From: CAYUCJ01 sp049282265
Lineage (GTDB): Bacteria; Desulfobacterota; DSM-4660; Desulfatiglandales; Desulfatiglandaceae
NCBI GenBank assembly: GCA_049282265.1
Contig: JBAPTR010000341.1
Location: 1-31,210 of the forward strand
Length of the DNA: 31,210 nt
Direction: 5' to 3'
The position numbers and the translations under genes are program-made. This document shows, piece after piece, positions 23,600 to 31,210 of the stretch; within the stretch, counting starts at the first letter, position 1, and each line of letters opens with the position of its first letter. The notes under the pieces were generated by a model. The model ran no database searches. It was not told where the DNA came from and saw only the letters and a program-made list of their open reading frames with translations.

Positions 23600-24130
23600 A
23601 AAATCGAATTGATGACTTTATAAAAGCTATCATCGCGCCGCCCATGGACCGTTAGTAAAAAGCTGGTTTATGCTGCAAGCGGCAGCCTATGAGGAACGAA
23701 GTGGAGGAGAACCTGACACTCTTTTTCAGACCCTTTCTAAATACCTTGGGAGGGGATGGACGTCGATTTAGGGTTTGGCATAAATCCATAGAAGCGCGTG
23801 GGGTTTGGGAGGCGTAACCCCCAAATAGCCGTCCATGTCGAAGCCCGTGCCAAGTTGCACTATGAGAAAGGGTCTGAAAAAGACTCTCAGGCCCTCCTCC
23901 TGGCTGCAGCAAATAAAATGGCTCGCTATGAGGAGCAGGTGAACGGGATGTTCCTGAAGCGGCGTCATTTTGCCTCTGGAACAGGACAGTGGAAGGGGCA
24001 AAATCCGCAGCGACCGGAGTCATGGGCGACTGAGGGAGCGTAGCTTCTGGAATATGGCGTTTGCCTGCTGAAGCAGGTCGCGACTTCGTTGGAAGTTCTG
24101 AGGACCGGACTTCTTACGATGACATCAGAT
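23600..24130. repeat. Intergenic repeat copy E: full palindrome plus long 3' flank
   Basis: The 562-bp gap between two small genes is filled by an element. A 5' module (23656-23702) has the tgctgc / gcggca hairpin. The outer arms are 23703-23738 and 23865-23900 (32 of 36 paired). The second stem region is 23757-23776 with 23815-23832, degraded compared with copy D. A unique 3' flank contains a hairpin (gcgg...attttgcc at 23959-23974 with ggcaaaat-ccgc at 23997-24009). It ends in the module cgacttcgttggaag (24081-24095) with ggacttc downstream. No gene seen. Confidence 0.87.
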
Positions 24131-24147
24131 TAGGAGAGGAGAAAGGC

Positions 24148-24492
24148 ATGCCATCAAAGAGTAAAGAATCGAGAATGGAACAAAAGATTTTCTGGGAGGA
24201 AAAGCTCAAACAGCGGTTGGAAGTCCTGGCGGAAAACGGTGTTGAATCCGGCAAATTATCCAAGGATATGACGGTCAAGAAGATTCGAGCCAAGCTCAGG
24301 GAGACGGGAGCCCGGCTGAAGGCCGTCGAGGCGCAGGAAAAAAAGGTCGAGGAAATGGCGAGGGAAAAGGCGGAGAAGCTGGCTGCCCCCAAGGAAAAAA
24401 AGACCGGGAAGAAAAAGAAGACGGAGGAGGAAAAGGCCGCGGAGAGTAAACGCCAGCAGAAGAAGAAAAAAAAGAAAGAGGCCAAGGCCTAG
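24148..24492 (+). CDS. Lysine-rich, highly charged hypothetical protein
   Basis: 114 residues from the ATG at 24148, with GAGGAG at 24136-24141; a longer in-frame start falls inside the repeat element. The N-terminal half (about 10-50, MEQKIFWEEKLKQRLEVLAE) is predicted helical. The C-terminal half is a coiled-coil or disordered tail of Lys, Glu and Ala ending in KKKKKKEAKA. The family is not recognised. The basic tail could bind nucleic acid, as in histone-H1-like bacterial proteins, but no known motif is present. A radical SAM gene starts 40 bp downstream, so the two may be cotranscribed. Confidence 0.72.
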   Translation: MPSKSKESRMEQKIFWEEKLKQRLEVLAENGVESGKLSKDMTVKKIRAKLRETGARLKAVEAQEKKVEEMAREKAEKLAAPKEKKTGKKKKTEEEKAAESKRQQKKKKKKEAKA

Positions 24493-24532
24493 AAATAAGA
24501 AACAAGGAATATGAAGGAACACGACGGATTGT

Positions 24533-25420
24533 ATGACTGAAAGTGAAGAAATGCACTACGAGGGGAACTGCATCAGGCCTCCGAGCGAGGCCTACAGTAT
24601 CCTGTTGCAGGTAACCGTGGGATGCTCCCACAACAAATGCACTTTTTGCGGGACCTACAAGGATGAGCGGTTTCGCATCAAGGACGATGCCATTATTCTG
24701 AGTGATATCCTCTTTGCTTCCAGGTACATGAAGCGCCAGGACAGGGTCTTTCTGATGGATGGCGATTCCCTGATTATTCCGCAAAGACGTCTGGTTTGGA
24801 TCCTGGATCGCGTAAAGGAACACCTGCCGTGGGTGAGGAGGGTAGGCGCCTACGCGAATGCCAAGGGCATCAAGATGAAATCACCGGAAGAACTCCGTAC
24901 CTTACGGGAAAAGGGCCTGGGCATTCTCTACCTGGGGGTGGAATCCGGAGATGATGAGACGCTGAAGAAGATCCGAAAGGGCACGAGCGCTGAAAATCTG
25001 ATCAGGATGGGGCACAAGGTCAGGGAGGCGGGCATCAAGCTTTCGGTGACCGTCCTGCTCGGCATCGCCGGAAGAGAAAGGTCCCTTGAGCATGCCCGTG
25101 CGACCGGGCGTCTCTTGAGTGCCATGGATCCCAACTACGTTGGGGCCCTGACGGTCATGGTTATTCCCGGGACGCCCCTCTACGATGATTTTGAAAAGGG
25201 CTCGTTTGCACTCCTGAGTCAAAGGGAGTTTCTCCTGGAACTGAGGGAGATGCTTGCACACACCGATTTGAGCCGGGGGCTGTTTTTCTCCAACCACGCC
25301 TCGAACTATCTTCCAGTGAAGGCAAGGCTTCCCAAGGGGAAGAAAGAGGCCCTGAAGCTCATTGACAGCGCTCTGGGCGGTAAAGTTGATCTTCGGCCTG
25401 AATGGATGAGGGCTTTATAG
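24533..25420 (+). CDS. Radical SAM protein with Cx4CxxC cluster motif
   Basis: 295 residues. The cluster-binding motif is VGCSHNKCTFCGTY: C31-x4-C36-x2-C39, a variant of the usual Cx3CxxC. A glycine-rich SAM segment (FLMDGDSLI) and ILYLGVESGDDETLKKIRKG follow in the TIM-barrel order of the Elp3/MiaB-like set. It should reductively cleave SAM to a 5'-deoxyadenosyl radical; the substrate is unknown. No B12-binding, TRAM or SPASM domain is present. It is probably cotranscribed with the lysine-rich gene and ends 2 bp from the convergent thioesterase gene. Confidence 0.88.
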   Translation: MTESEEMHYEGNCIRPPSEAYSILLQVTVGCSHNKCTFCGTYKDERFRIKDDAIILSDILFASRYMKRQDRVFLMDGDSLIIPQRRLVWILDRVKEHLPWVRRVGAYANAKGIKMKSPEELRTLREKGLGILYLGVESGDDETLKKIRKGTSAENLIRMGHKVREAGIKLSVTVLLGIAGRERSLEHARATGRLLSAMDPNYVGALTVMVIPGTPLYDDFEKGSFALLSQREFLLELREMLAHTDLSRGLFFSNHASNYLPVKARLPKGKKEALKLIDSALGGKVDLRPEWMRAL

Positions 25421-25422
25421 AA

Positions 25423-25848
25423 CTATTCCGGTTCCCGGGCCTGATCCAGGATAGCAAAGAGATCCGCCGGTATAGCCATGGCCTTGAGGCCACTGGGATG
25501 GGAAACATCCATACAGATCCGCTTTTCCATGCCAAGGACCATCCGCCCATCGTCCTTCGCGGCCCGTATGTCATGCTGCAAGACCAGCGTTTCCCGGTCA
25601 AGCGCCTCGATGCAGGTGTAGATACGGATTTTCTGGTGATATCGACCGGCCTGGAAATACTGGCAAGAGGTCTTCTTTAGCCCGAAAACGATGTTTCGTT
25701 CTTTCCACAATTGGTTCATGTTGAGGCCCACTGCGTCAAAAAAAAGGTGCCCACACGCATCGATCCACTCATAATAACGGGGATAAAAGACGATGCCCAG
25801 GGCGTCCAGGTCTCCCCACATGATTTGTCTCTCAACTATATTTTTCAT
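25423..25848 (-). CDS. Hotdog-fold acyl-CoA thioesterase (4-hydroxybenzoyl-CoA thioesterase / YbgC type)
   Basis: 141 residues, the usual size for a single hotdog domain. The catalytic region is WGDLDALGIVFYPRYYEWID (residues 11-30), matching the YbgC/4HBT pattern with Asp15 in the active-site position. It should hydrolyse acyl-CoA to acid plus CoA in the cytosol. YbgC is often the first gene of the tol-pal operon, but here tolQ has no such neighbour and this gene lies about 23 kb away, so it might be the displaced YbgC; that is inference. It precedes no gene on its strand and lies 31 bp from the ftsY end. Confidence 0.87.
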   Translation of the reverse strand: MKNIVERQIMWGDLDALGIVFYPRYYEWIDACGHLFFDAVGLNMNQLWKERNIVFGLKKTSCQYFQAGRYHQKIRIYTCIEALDRETLVLQHDIRAAKDDGRMVLGMEKRICMDVSHPSGLKAMAIPADLFAILDQAREPE

Positions 25849-25879
25849 TTAACCTCGTCACTTCACGCCTGGTTCCAGT

Positions 25880-26845
25880 CTAATCAAAAATCGCATTCAC
25901 AAATTCGTCGGCATCAAAAGGGCGCAGATCATCCATTTTTTCCCCGATTCCAATAAACTTGATGGGCATGGCGAGTTGATGTGAGATCCCCACCACAATG
26001 CCTCCCTTGGCCGTACCGTCCAGCTTGGTTAGGATGAGGTGGGTGATGCCCAGGTCTTTATTGAATGCCTCGGCCTGGGAAATGGCGTTTTGGCCGGTAG
26101 TGGCATCCAGTACCAGCCAAACCTGGTGGGGGGCTCCGGGCAGTTTCTTGCCGGTGACCCGCTGGATCTTCTTGAGTTCGTCCATCAGGTTGCGTTTGGT
26201 GTGGAGACGCCCTGCCGTATCGATGATGACCACATCCGATTTTCTCGATACGGCAGCGCTTATGGCGTCAAAGGCCACGGCTGAAGGATCCGCGCCTGTT
26301 GCCTGCTTGACCACCTCCACTCCAGCCCTTTCTCCCCAGATGGTCAACTGTTCGACGGCGGCGGCACGGAAGGTATCGGCGGCAACGAGCATGACTTCCT
26401 TTCCCTGTTGTTTGAGGGCGTGGGCAACCTTGCCGATGGTGGTGGTCTTCCCTACACCATTTATGCCCACGACCATGATCACGAGGGGTTCCCCGGGACC
26501 GGGCCCGCGACTCTCCGCGGCAGGGATATGGAGGAAGGAGAGGATGTGCTCTTTCAGGGCGGCTCTCAACTTCTCCGGATCCTTGAGTTCCTTCCGGGCC
26601 ACCTTTTCCCGGACGGTGTCGATCAACTCCTGGGTGGTGGTTACACCTATATCGGATGTGAAGAGGATTTCTTCCAGTTCATCCATGAGTTCGGGGGTCA
26701 TCTCTTTTTTCCCCAGGACGAGCCTATCCAGTCTTCCGGTCAGGGAGGTCCTGGTCTTGGAGAGGCCTGCACGGAGCCTTCCGAGGAAGCCCATTTCAGG
26801 ATCTTCTTGTTTCTCTTTTTCTTCCTTCTTCTTGAACCATACCAT
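25880..26845 (-). CDS. ftsY: Signal recognition particle receptor FtsY
   Basis: 321 residues, the SRP GTPase that docks ribosome-nascent-chain complexes at the membrane. The N-terminus is a short charged segment (KKKEEKEKQEDPE), much shorter than E. coli's acidic A domain. The N domain (about 20-105) and NG GTPase domain follow. G1 is GINGVGKTT at 127-135, and the ADTFRAAAVEQ, DTAGRLHTKRNLMDEL and TKLDGTAKGG motifs are intact. It lies downstream of smc on the same strand with an 85-bp gap that carries a perfect inverted repeat. smc-ftsY order is common in bacteria. Confidence 0.95.
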   Translation of the reverse strand: MVWFKKKEEKEKQEDPEMGFLGRLRAGLSKTRTSLTGRLDRLVLGKKEMTPELMDELEEILFTSDIGVTTTQELIDTVREKVARKELKDPEKLRAALKEHILSFLHIPAAESRGPGPGEPLVIMVVGINGVGKTTTIGKVAHALKQQGKEVMLVAADTFRAAAVEQLTIWGERAGVEVVKQATGADPSAVAFDAISAAVSRKSDVVIIDTAGRLHTKRNLMDELKKIQRVTGKKLPGAPHQVWLVLDATTGQNAISQAEAFNKDLGITHLILTKLDGTAKGGIVVGISHQLAMPIKFIGIGEKMDDLRPFDADEFVNAIFD

Positions 26846-26872
26846 CTGCGATGAATCTCACACGTTTCGGCT

Positions 26873-26916
26873 CAGCTATTTTCATCTTGACAGAATTGGC
26901 AAGATGAAAATAGCTG
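26873..26916 (-). promoter_or_regulatory. 17-bp perfect inverted repeat between smc and ftsY
   Basis: cagctattttcatcttg (26873-26889) pairs perfectly with caagatgaaaatagctg (26900-26916) around a 10-nt loop. It lies between the smc stop and the ftsY start. No T-run follows in the direction of transcription, so it is more likely an RNA-processing, stabilising or protein-binding site than a simple terminator. Confidence 0.6.
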
Positions 26917-26930
26917 CCGAGATCTTTTCC

Positions 26931-29900
26931 TTATTGCAGTGTCATTCGATGCGGTCTCTGGCTTGGATTTTCCTGGTAGCCCGTGGGGATCTTCGTGTCA
27001 CCATGGCTTTTCCCGTTCAGATCCACGGATACGATTTTTGAAACGCCCTTTTTTTCCATGGTAACGCCGTACAGACGGTTTGCGATTTCCATGGTGCGGC
27101 GGTTGTGGGTGACCATGATGATCTGGGAGTAGCGCTTGATCTCCTTAAGCAGATCATTGAACCGGTCTAAATTGGCCTCATCCAGGGGGGCGTCCACTTC
27201 ATCCAGGAGGCAGAAAGGACTCGGCTTGATCATGTAGATGGCAAAGAGGAGGGCCATGGCGACCAGGGCCTTTTCACCTCCGGAAAGGAGTCCCATATGG
27301 CTCAGTTTCTTACCGGGCGGGCGCACTTCCACAAGAACCCCGCTCTCCAGGGGGTGTGCCTCGTCCATCATTTTTAGAGAGGCGGTTCCCCCGTTGAAGA
27401 GAATGGGAAAGATCTCTTTGAGTTTCCGGTCGACCTTTTCGAACGTCGCCTGGAATTTTTCCAGGGACGTCTGGTTGATCTTTTTTATGGCCTTTCTCAG
27501 GGTTTCAATGGAAGTCAGCAGATCTTCTTTCTGCCCCTGGATGAAATCATGCCGTTCTTTCAGAGCCTCATGCTCGTTGATGGCGCTCAGGTTCACCTCC
27601 CCCAAGTCCCGGCGCAGTCCTTTTTGCCTGTCCAGTTCCCTTTCCATATCGACCGCTGAAAAATTTTCCTCCAGAAACTGATCATAGACTTCCCCAAGGT
27701 CGATCTGAAACCGTTCCCGGACCCGTCCGACAAGCCCCTCCATCTTGAACCGGATTTCCGATGCCTCCATCCTGGCGTGGTTGATGTCTTCCTTGAGGGT
27801 TCCGATTCCATCACGCAGGTCGCGGGCGAGTCCTTCCAATTCCCTTATACGCGTCTGAAGCCCCTGCCGCTCACGCTCAGCACCGTTCAGTTCCTCCTGG
27901 GATTCTTCGAGCCTTTCGGAAAGGACCGTCAGCTCCTGGCGAAGCATCTCTTTCTTTCCTTCACAGGCCTCAACCCTTTCACGCCCGCTGTTGATGTCTT
28001 CCTTCACTTTCACGAGACGCCGCTCGGATTCATCCATGTATTCGGCAAGCCTTTCCTTCTCTCGGAGCAGGCCCCGCTGTTCTTCCTGGAGGATACGATA
28101 GTCGGCCTTGAGGCGTGTCAACTCTTCCTTCAGTCCATCATATTCCTCTTCGCACTCTTTGAGTTCGCCTTCTTTTTCGAGGAGGTATCCTTCACCTTTC
28201 TCGCGGCTGGCTACGCATTCCTTGAGGGTTTCCGCGATTTCGGAAAGACGCCGTTTCTGCCTCTCCTCTTCCGTGTCCTTGGCCTCCAGTTCCCGGTTGA
28301 TCCTCTTGGACAGGTTTTCCAGGTTGTCAAGCTCCTGACCCAGCCTGAAGATCATCTTGTCTAACTCGTTGATTTCTTCCTGGCACGTCCACTTCTCTTC
28401 CTTGAGATCCTGCAGGGAACGCTTTTCCTTTTCAATCTCTTTCTCGACCTGGCCCAGCTTGTCCTGCAGTTGGGAAACCTGCGACTGACAGAGGCCCTTT
28501 TTCTCCCTGAGGTCTCCTATTTCTCTTTTTCGGGCCAGAAGCCCCCTGCTGCCACGGGCCAGTTTGCCGCCGCTGATGATGCCTCGCTGATCCACCATGT
28601 CTCCTTCGAGAGTCACGAGGCATTGATTTCTACCGTTTCCGCGCCAGGCGGACAGGGCTTCTTCCAGATTGTCAACGACCATGGTATCCCCCAGGAGCGC
28701 ATCGGCAATATGCCGATAGTCCTGCGGTACAGTGATCAGATCACGGAGAAGGGGGTGATGCCCGTGATGCCCGTTGTGTCCATTTCCATTACTGTTGAGT
28801 TCCTTGAGAGGTACGAAACTGCTTCTGCCTCTGGCACTGTCTTTGAGATAGTCCACGGCCTGCATACCGTCATCCTGGGTTTTCACGATGACGTACTGCA
28901 ACTGGTCGGCCATAATTGCCTCGACGGCCTGCTCGTATTTGGTATCGACCTGGAGGACATCTGCAACGAGGCCGACAATTCGGCCCTGGCGCTTGGGTTC
29001 CAGGTCTTTGGCCTTCATAATACTCCGCACCCCTTGCTGGTAGCCCTCAAAATTGGCAGTCAGGGTCTCAAGGCTGGATAATCGTGACTGGCAGACACTC
29101 AGTTCAGTTTCGGCCGATCGTAGTTCCGCCTGCAGGTGATCCATGGTCCCCAGCATCTTTTCATGGCGGAGGCCCTTTTGTTCGATGTGAGAGTCGATAT
29201 CGTGGAGACGATGGGCGGCCGCGTCTCTGACGGCAAGTTTCCTCTCGGATGCCTTGACGGTTTTTTCTATCTTGGCGGCGACCTCGAGCCGTTCCCCATC
29301 AAGGCGAGACCTGCTGTCGGTTATTTCACCCAACATCCTGGTCAGATACTCGGATTCATGGCTCAGGCCGGTTTCCGTGCTGATACCCTTGGTGACCGCC
29401 GACCGTGCCTTCTCGTAATCCTCCCGGACCTGCCTCAGGAAATTGCGCCTTGAGATGCACCTTTCTTCATTGATGGAAATACCCGCCTCCAGATCCTCGA
29501 AGGTCCCTCCCATGTCATGAATCCTGGTCTCGAGGCTGTCGCTCTCTTCTCCCAGATGGGAGAGACGCTCTCCTATTTCCTCTTTTTCCCGGACGAGGTG
29601 CTGCCCCAGGTCTTCCTGCATTCTTATCTCGCCTGTAAGGGCCTCTATTTTCGATTCTTTTCTGTGTACGCGCTCAAGCAACCGATCGTAGATCCCGCGC
29701 AGGTTGCCCAAGTTTTCGTCCTTTTCATCCAGCTCGAGTCCAATGGATTCAAGCCGGGCCTGAAGATTGGATAACTCGGTGGTCTTTGCCATTTCCTTCC
29801 GGAGCAGGTCTTCGGTGGATTTATCCCTGGCCCCGGAGGTTTCTTTCAACTGGACATAGGTGTTGGCATTGAGTGTCAGTTCCAGGCGCCGGATTTCTTC

Positions 29901-30566
29901 GGTGATGACCTTGTAACGCCGGGTCTTTGCGGCCTGACGTTTAAGCGCTCGCATTTGACGCTGGATTTCTCCCAGGATATCTTCGACACGCTGCAGGTTC
30001 GTCTCTGTCTGCACCATTTTCCTCTGGGATATTTCCACCTTTTTCCGGTACTTGGTGATGCCGGCGGCTTCTTCCAGCATGATCCTGGTTTCTTCCGGCC
30101 GCTGTTCCAGGATGGCGCCGATCCTTCCCTGGCCTATGATGGAATAGGACCGGTTGCCCAAGCCCGTGTCCATGAAGAGTTCCTGAATATCCTTGAGGCG
30201 GCACGGGACATTGTTCATGAGGTATTCGCTCTCCCCGGAACGGTAGAGACGCCTGGTGACGCAGATCTCAGGAGACTGGGAGAAGGGACCGGGGATCGTG
30301 CCAGGGCCATTTTCAAAGAGCATGGAAACCTCGGCCATGCCGAGAGGCTTGAAGCCGCCGGTCCCCCCGAAGATCACGTCTTCCATCTGGCGGCCCCTCA
30401 GTTGTTTCGGGCTCTGCTCTCCCAGACACCACCGAATGGCATCCACGATATTGCTCTTCCCGCAGCCGTTTGGGCCAACGATCCCCATGATACCGGGGGT
30501 AAAGTCTATGGCGAGCCTGTCCATAAAAGATTTGAAACCTAAGATGGAAAGCTTTTTGATTTCCAT
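26931..30566 (-). CDS. smc: Chromosome segregation ATPase SMC
   Basis: 1211 residues, the full length of bacterial SMC. The N-terminal ATPase head has Walker A GPNGCGKSN at 31-39. Two long coiled coils (about 165-505 and 680-1030) flank the hinge (about 515-680, NFEGYQQGVRSIMKAKD to GIISGGKLARGSRG). The C-terminal head has signature LSGGEKAL from 1094 and Walker B FCLLDEVDAP near 1118. Within the hinge, residues about 590-605 form a low-complexity loop rich in Asn, Gly and His (NSNGNGHNGHHGHH). A short C-terminal tail follows the ATPase head. Partners ScpA and ScpB are not in the window. The start at 30566 is the only ATG near the family N-terminus. Confidence 0.96.
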   Translation of the reverse strand: MEIKKLSILGFKSFMDRLAIDFTPGIMGIVGPNGCGKSNIVDAIRWCLGEQSPKQLRGRQMEDVIFGGTGGFKPLGMAEVSMLFENGPGTIPGPFSQSPEICVTRRLYRSGESEYLMNNVPCRLKDIQELFMDTGLGNRSYSIIGQGRIGAILEQRPEETRIMLEEAAGITKYRKKVEISQRKMVQTETNLQRVEDILGEIQRQMRALKRQAAKTRRYKVITEEIRRLELTLNANTYVQLKETSGARDKSTEDLLRKEMAKTTELSNLQARLESIGLELDEKDENLGNLRGIYDRLLERVHRKESKIEALTGEIRMQEDLGQHLVREKEEIGERLSHLGEESDSLETRIHDMGGTFEDLEAGISINEERCISRRNFLRQVREDYEKARSAVTKGISTETGLSHESEYLTRMLGEITDSRSRLDGERLEVAAKIEKTVKASERKLAVRDAAAHRLHDIDSHIEQKGLRHEKMLGTMDHLQAELRSAETELSVCQSRLSSLETLTANFEGYQQGVRSIMKAKDLEPKRQGRIVGLVADVLQVDTKYEQAVEAIMADQLQYVIVKTQDDGMQAVDYLKDSARGRSSFVPLKELNSNGNGHNGHHGHHPLLRDLITVPQDYRHIADALLGDTMVVDNLEEALSAWRGNGRNQCLVTLEGDMVDQRGIISGGKLARGSRGLLARKREIGDLREKKGLCQSQVSQLQDKLGQVEKEIEKEKRSLQDLKEEKWTCQEEINELDKMIFRLGQELDNLENLSKRINRELEAKDTEEERQKRRLSEIAETLKECVASREKGEGYLLEKEGELKECEEEYDGLKEELTRLKADYRILQEEQRGLLREKERLAEYMDESERRLVKVKEDINSGRERVEACEGKKEMLRQELTVLSERLEESQEELNGAERERQGLQTRIRELEGLARDLRDGIGTLKEDINHARMEASEIRFKMEGLVGRVRERFQIDLGEVYDQFLEENFSAVDMERELDRQKGLRRDLGEVNLSAINEHEALKERHDFIQGQKEDLLTSIETLRKAIKKINQTSLEKFQATFEKVDRKLKEIFPILFNGGTASLKMMDEAHPLESGVLVEVRPPGKKLSHMGLLSGGEKALVAMALLFAIYMIKPSPFCLLDEVDAPLDEANLDRFNDLLKEIKRYSQIIMVTHNRRTMEIANRLYGVTMEKKGVSKIVSVDLNGKSHGDTKIPTGYQENPSQRPHRMTLQ

Positions 30567-30668
30567 GGATCACTCCAACCCTGATGATCAGGAATCTTCC
30601 CAAATCACCCGCTTTCACAAACATCAATGAAATGAGACGGTGGATTTGGGTCCAACCAGGGGTATAAA

Positions 30669-30697
30669 TTTATAGAAAACTAAGCACTTATATCAAA
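30669..30697 (-). promoter_or_regulatory. Candidate promoter for smc-ftsY
   Basis: On the minus strand TTTGAT (plus 30692-30697) and TATAAA (plus 30669-30674) are 17 bp apart, about 100 bp upstream of the smc start. The -35 is weak. Confidence 0.35.
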
Positions 30698-30862
30698 CAA
30701 TGCCTTGTTTGTAAAGAGAAAATACCAGATGGTGTGTTTATGATGGCCTGAACCATCAATATATGGTGCTAAGCCTTGGGTTGGAGGGTGTTAATTTCTC
30801 AGTATCGTAGGGCATGATTGGTTCCCGGAGCCTCCTGCGGGGCTGGCCATGTCTTTTTTCCG

Positions 30863-30950
30863 TTGACAGGGAACCGGGATTATGTATTTTTTCTAATATG
30901 ATAGATGTGCGTCTTTATCTCCGTTGCATGGGCTGTAACTGATTTTTTTT
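30863..30950 (+). promoter_or_regulatory. Orphan promoter followed by hairpin and T8 run
   Basis: TTGACA (30863-30868) and TATTTT (30885-30890) are 16 bp apart. About 35 nt later a short hairpin (gttgc / gtaac) is followed by a run of eight T. No ORF begins between them. This could be a promoter for something beyond the window, or a very short transcript. Confidence 0.3.
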
Positions 30951-30974
30951 GCAGTTTCATCAAGTCAGTGGCAC

Positions 30975-31210
30975 AGTAAAAAGCTCCAGATGCAAGGCGC
31001 GCGAATCTTCAGGAATGAGGCTTACTTGGAAGTACGTCGGAATGACTAAAGATGAAGCGCAACGCCGCGGATGGACTTCCAACGAAGTCGTCTCATTCAC
31101 CGGAGATCAGGAGGAGAGCCTGAGGGTCTTTTTCGGACGCTTTCTCATAGTGCACTTGGCACAGGGTTCCAACATGGACGGCTATTTGGGGTTTACGCCT
31201 CCAGAAGCCC
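30975..31210. repeat. Intergenic repeat copy F: inverted element cut by the window end
   Basis: The 644-bp region after the smc start carries, in the opposite orientation to copies A-E, the 3' hairpin module (acttggaagt at 31024-31033 with acttccaa at 31075-31082, then cgaagtcg) followed by the outer arm (31109 on) and ggacggctatttggggttta, the counterpart of the second stem. The other half lies beyond the window. Bases 30567-30860 show only the smc promoter and no gene. Confidence 0.82.

Noticed and set aside
23901..24080. tRNA or riboswitch in the 3' flank of copy E
   Set aside because: Hairpins are present, but no cloverleaf, anticodon arm or known aptamer core was found.
7982..24130. CRISPR array or insertion sequence as explanation of the repeats
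   Set aside because: Copies are kilobases apart with genes between, so not CRISPR. No transposase frame or target-site duplication could be shown, so not an autonomous IS.

Overview
The window is about 31 kb of moderately GC-rich bacterial chromosome. Gene content points to a deltaproteobacterium (Desulfobacterota), probably an anaerobe of the sulfate-reducing or syntrophic type. The evidence is a MoeA fused to a periplasmic-binding-protein-like domain, an iron-sulfur old-yellow-enzyme reductase, a molybdopterin oxidoreductase and a cyclic-nucleotide/PilZ protein. This assignment is inferred from family distribution, not from a marker gene. No phage, plasmid, CRISPR, rRNA or tRNA gene was seen.

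Layout. (1) 1-2607: molybdenum-cofactor genes: the 3' part of moeA fused to a PBP-like domain, a ModE-type DNA-binding protein, and mobB. (2) 2644-7958: a complete tol-pal envelope cluster, tolQ-tolR-tolA-tolB-pal-cpoB, with an intrinsic terminator between pal and cpoB. (3) 8218-11219, minus strand: a ClC chloride transporter/channel with four CBS motifs and a secreted thermonuclease with a zinc-finger tail. (4) 11420-11809: a two-gene operon of an excisionase-type HTH protein and a 71-residue unknown. (5) 11851-18157: a DUF1343 (NamZ-type) protein, an FMN/FAD/4Fe-4S enoate reductase, a small zinc ribbon protein and a molybdopterin oxidoreductase with an altered cluster motif. (6) 18208-22100: TPM-domain protein, nucleotidyltransferase-fold protein, LemA, an unknown, a stand-alone Smr domain and a cNMP-binding/PilZ protein. 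(7) 22146-25848: trmB, a small DUF6812-like protein, a lysine-rich protein, a radical SAM enzyme and a hotdog thioesterase. (8) 25880-30566, minus strand: ftsY and smc, with a 17-bp perfect inverted repeat between them.

The most unusual feature is a family of long, nested-palindromic intergenic elements at about 8.0, 13.1, 15.9, 19.8, 23.7 and 31.1 kb. Full copies have 26-36-nt outer arms, a second 20-nt stem and, in one copy, a perfect inner hairpin. Arm sequences differ between copies, but paired positions change together, so pairing appears to be conserved rather than sequence. A small hairpin module lies on the 5' side and a second hairpin module, also found alone, on the 3' side. No transposase is encoded in the window. 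The family could be a REP/BIME-like or MITE-like mobile repeat or a structured RNA.

The genes mostly serve housekeeping roles: envelope integrity, chromosome organisation, membrane-protein targeting and tRNA modification. Mo-cofactor synthesis genes and a Mo-dependent enzyme are both present. All annotation is by eye; no database search was run.
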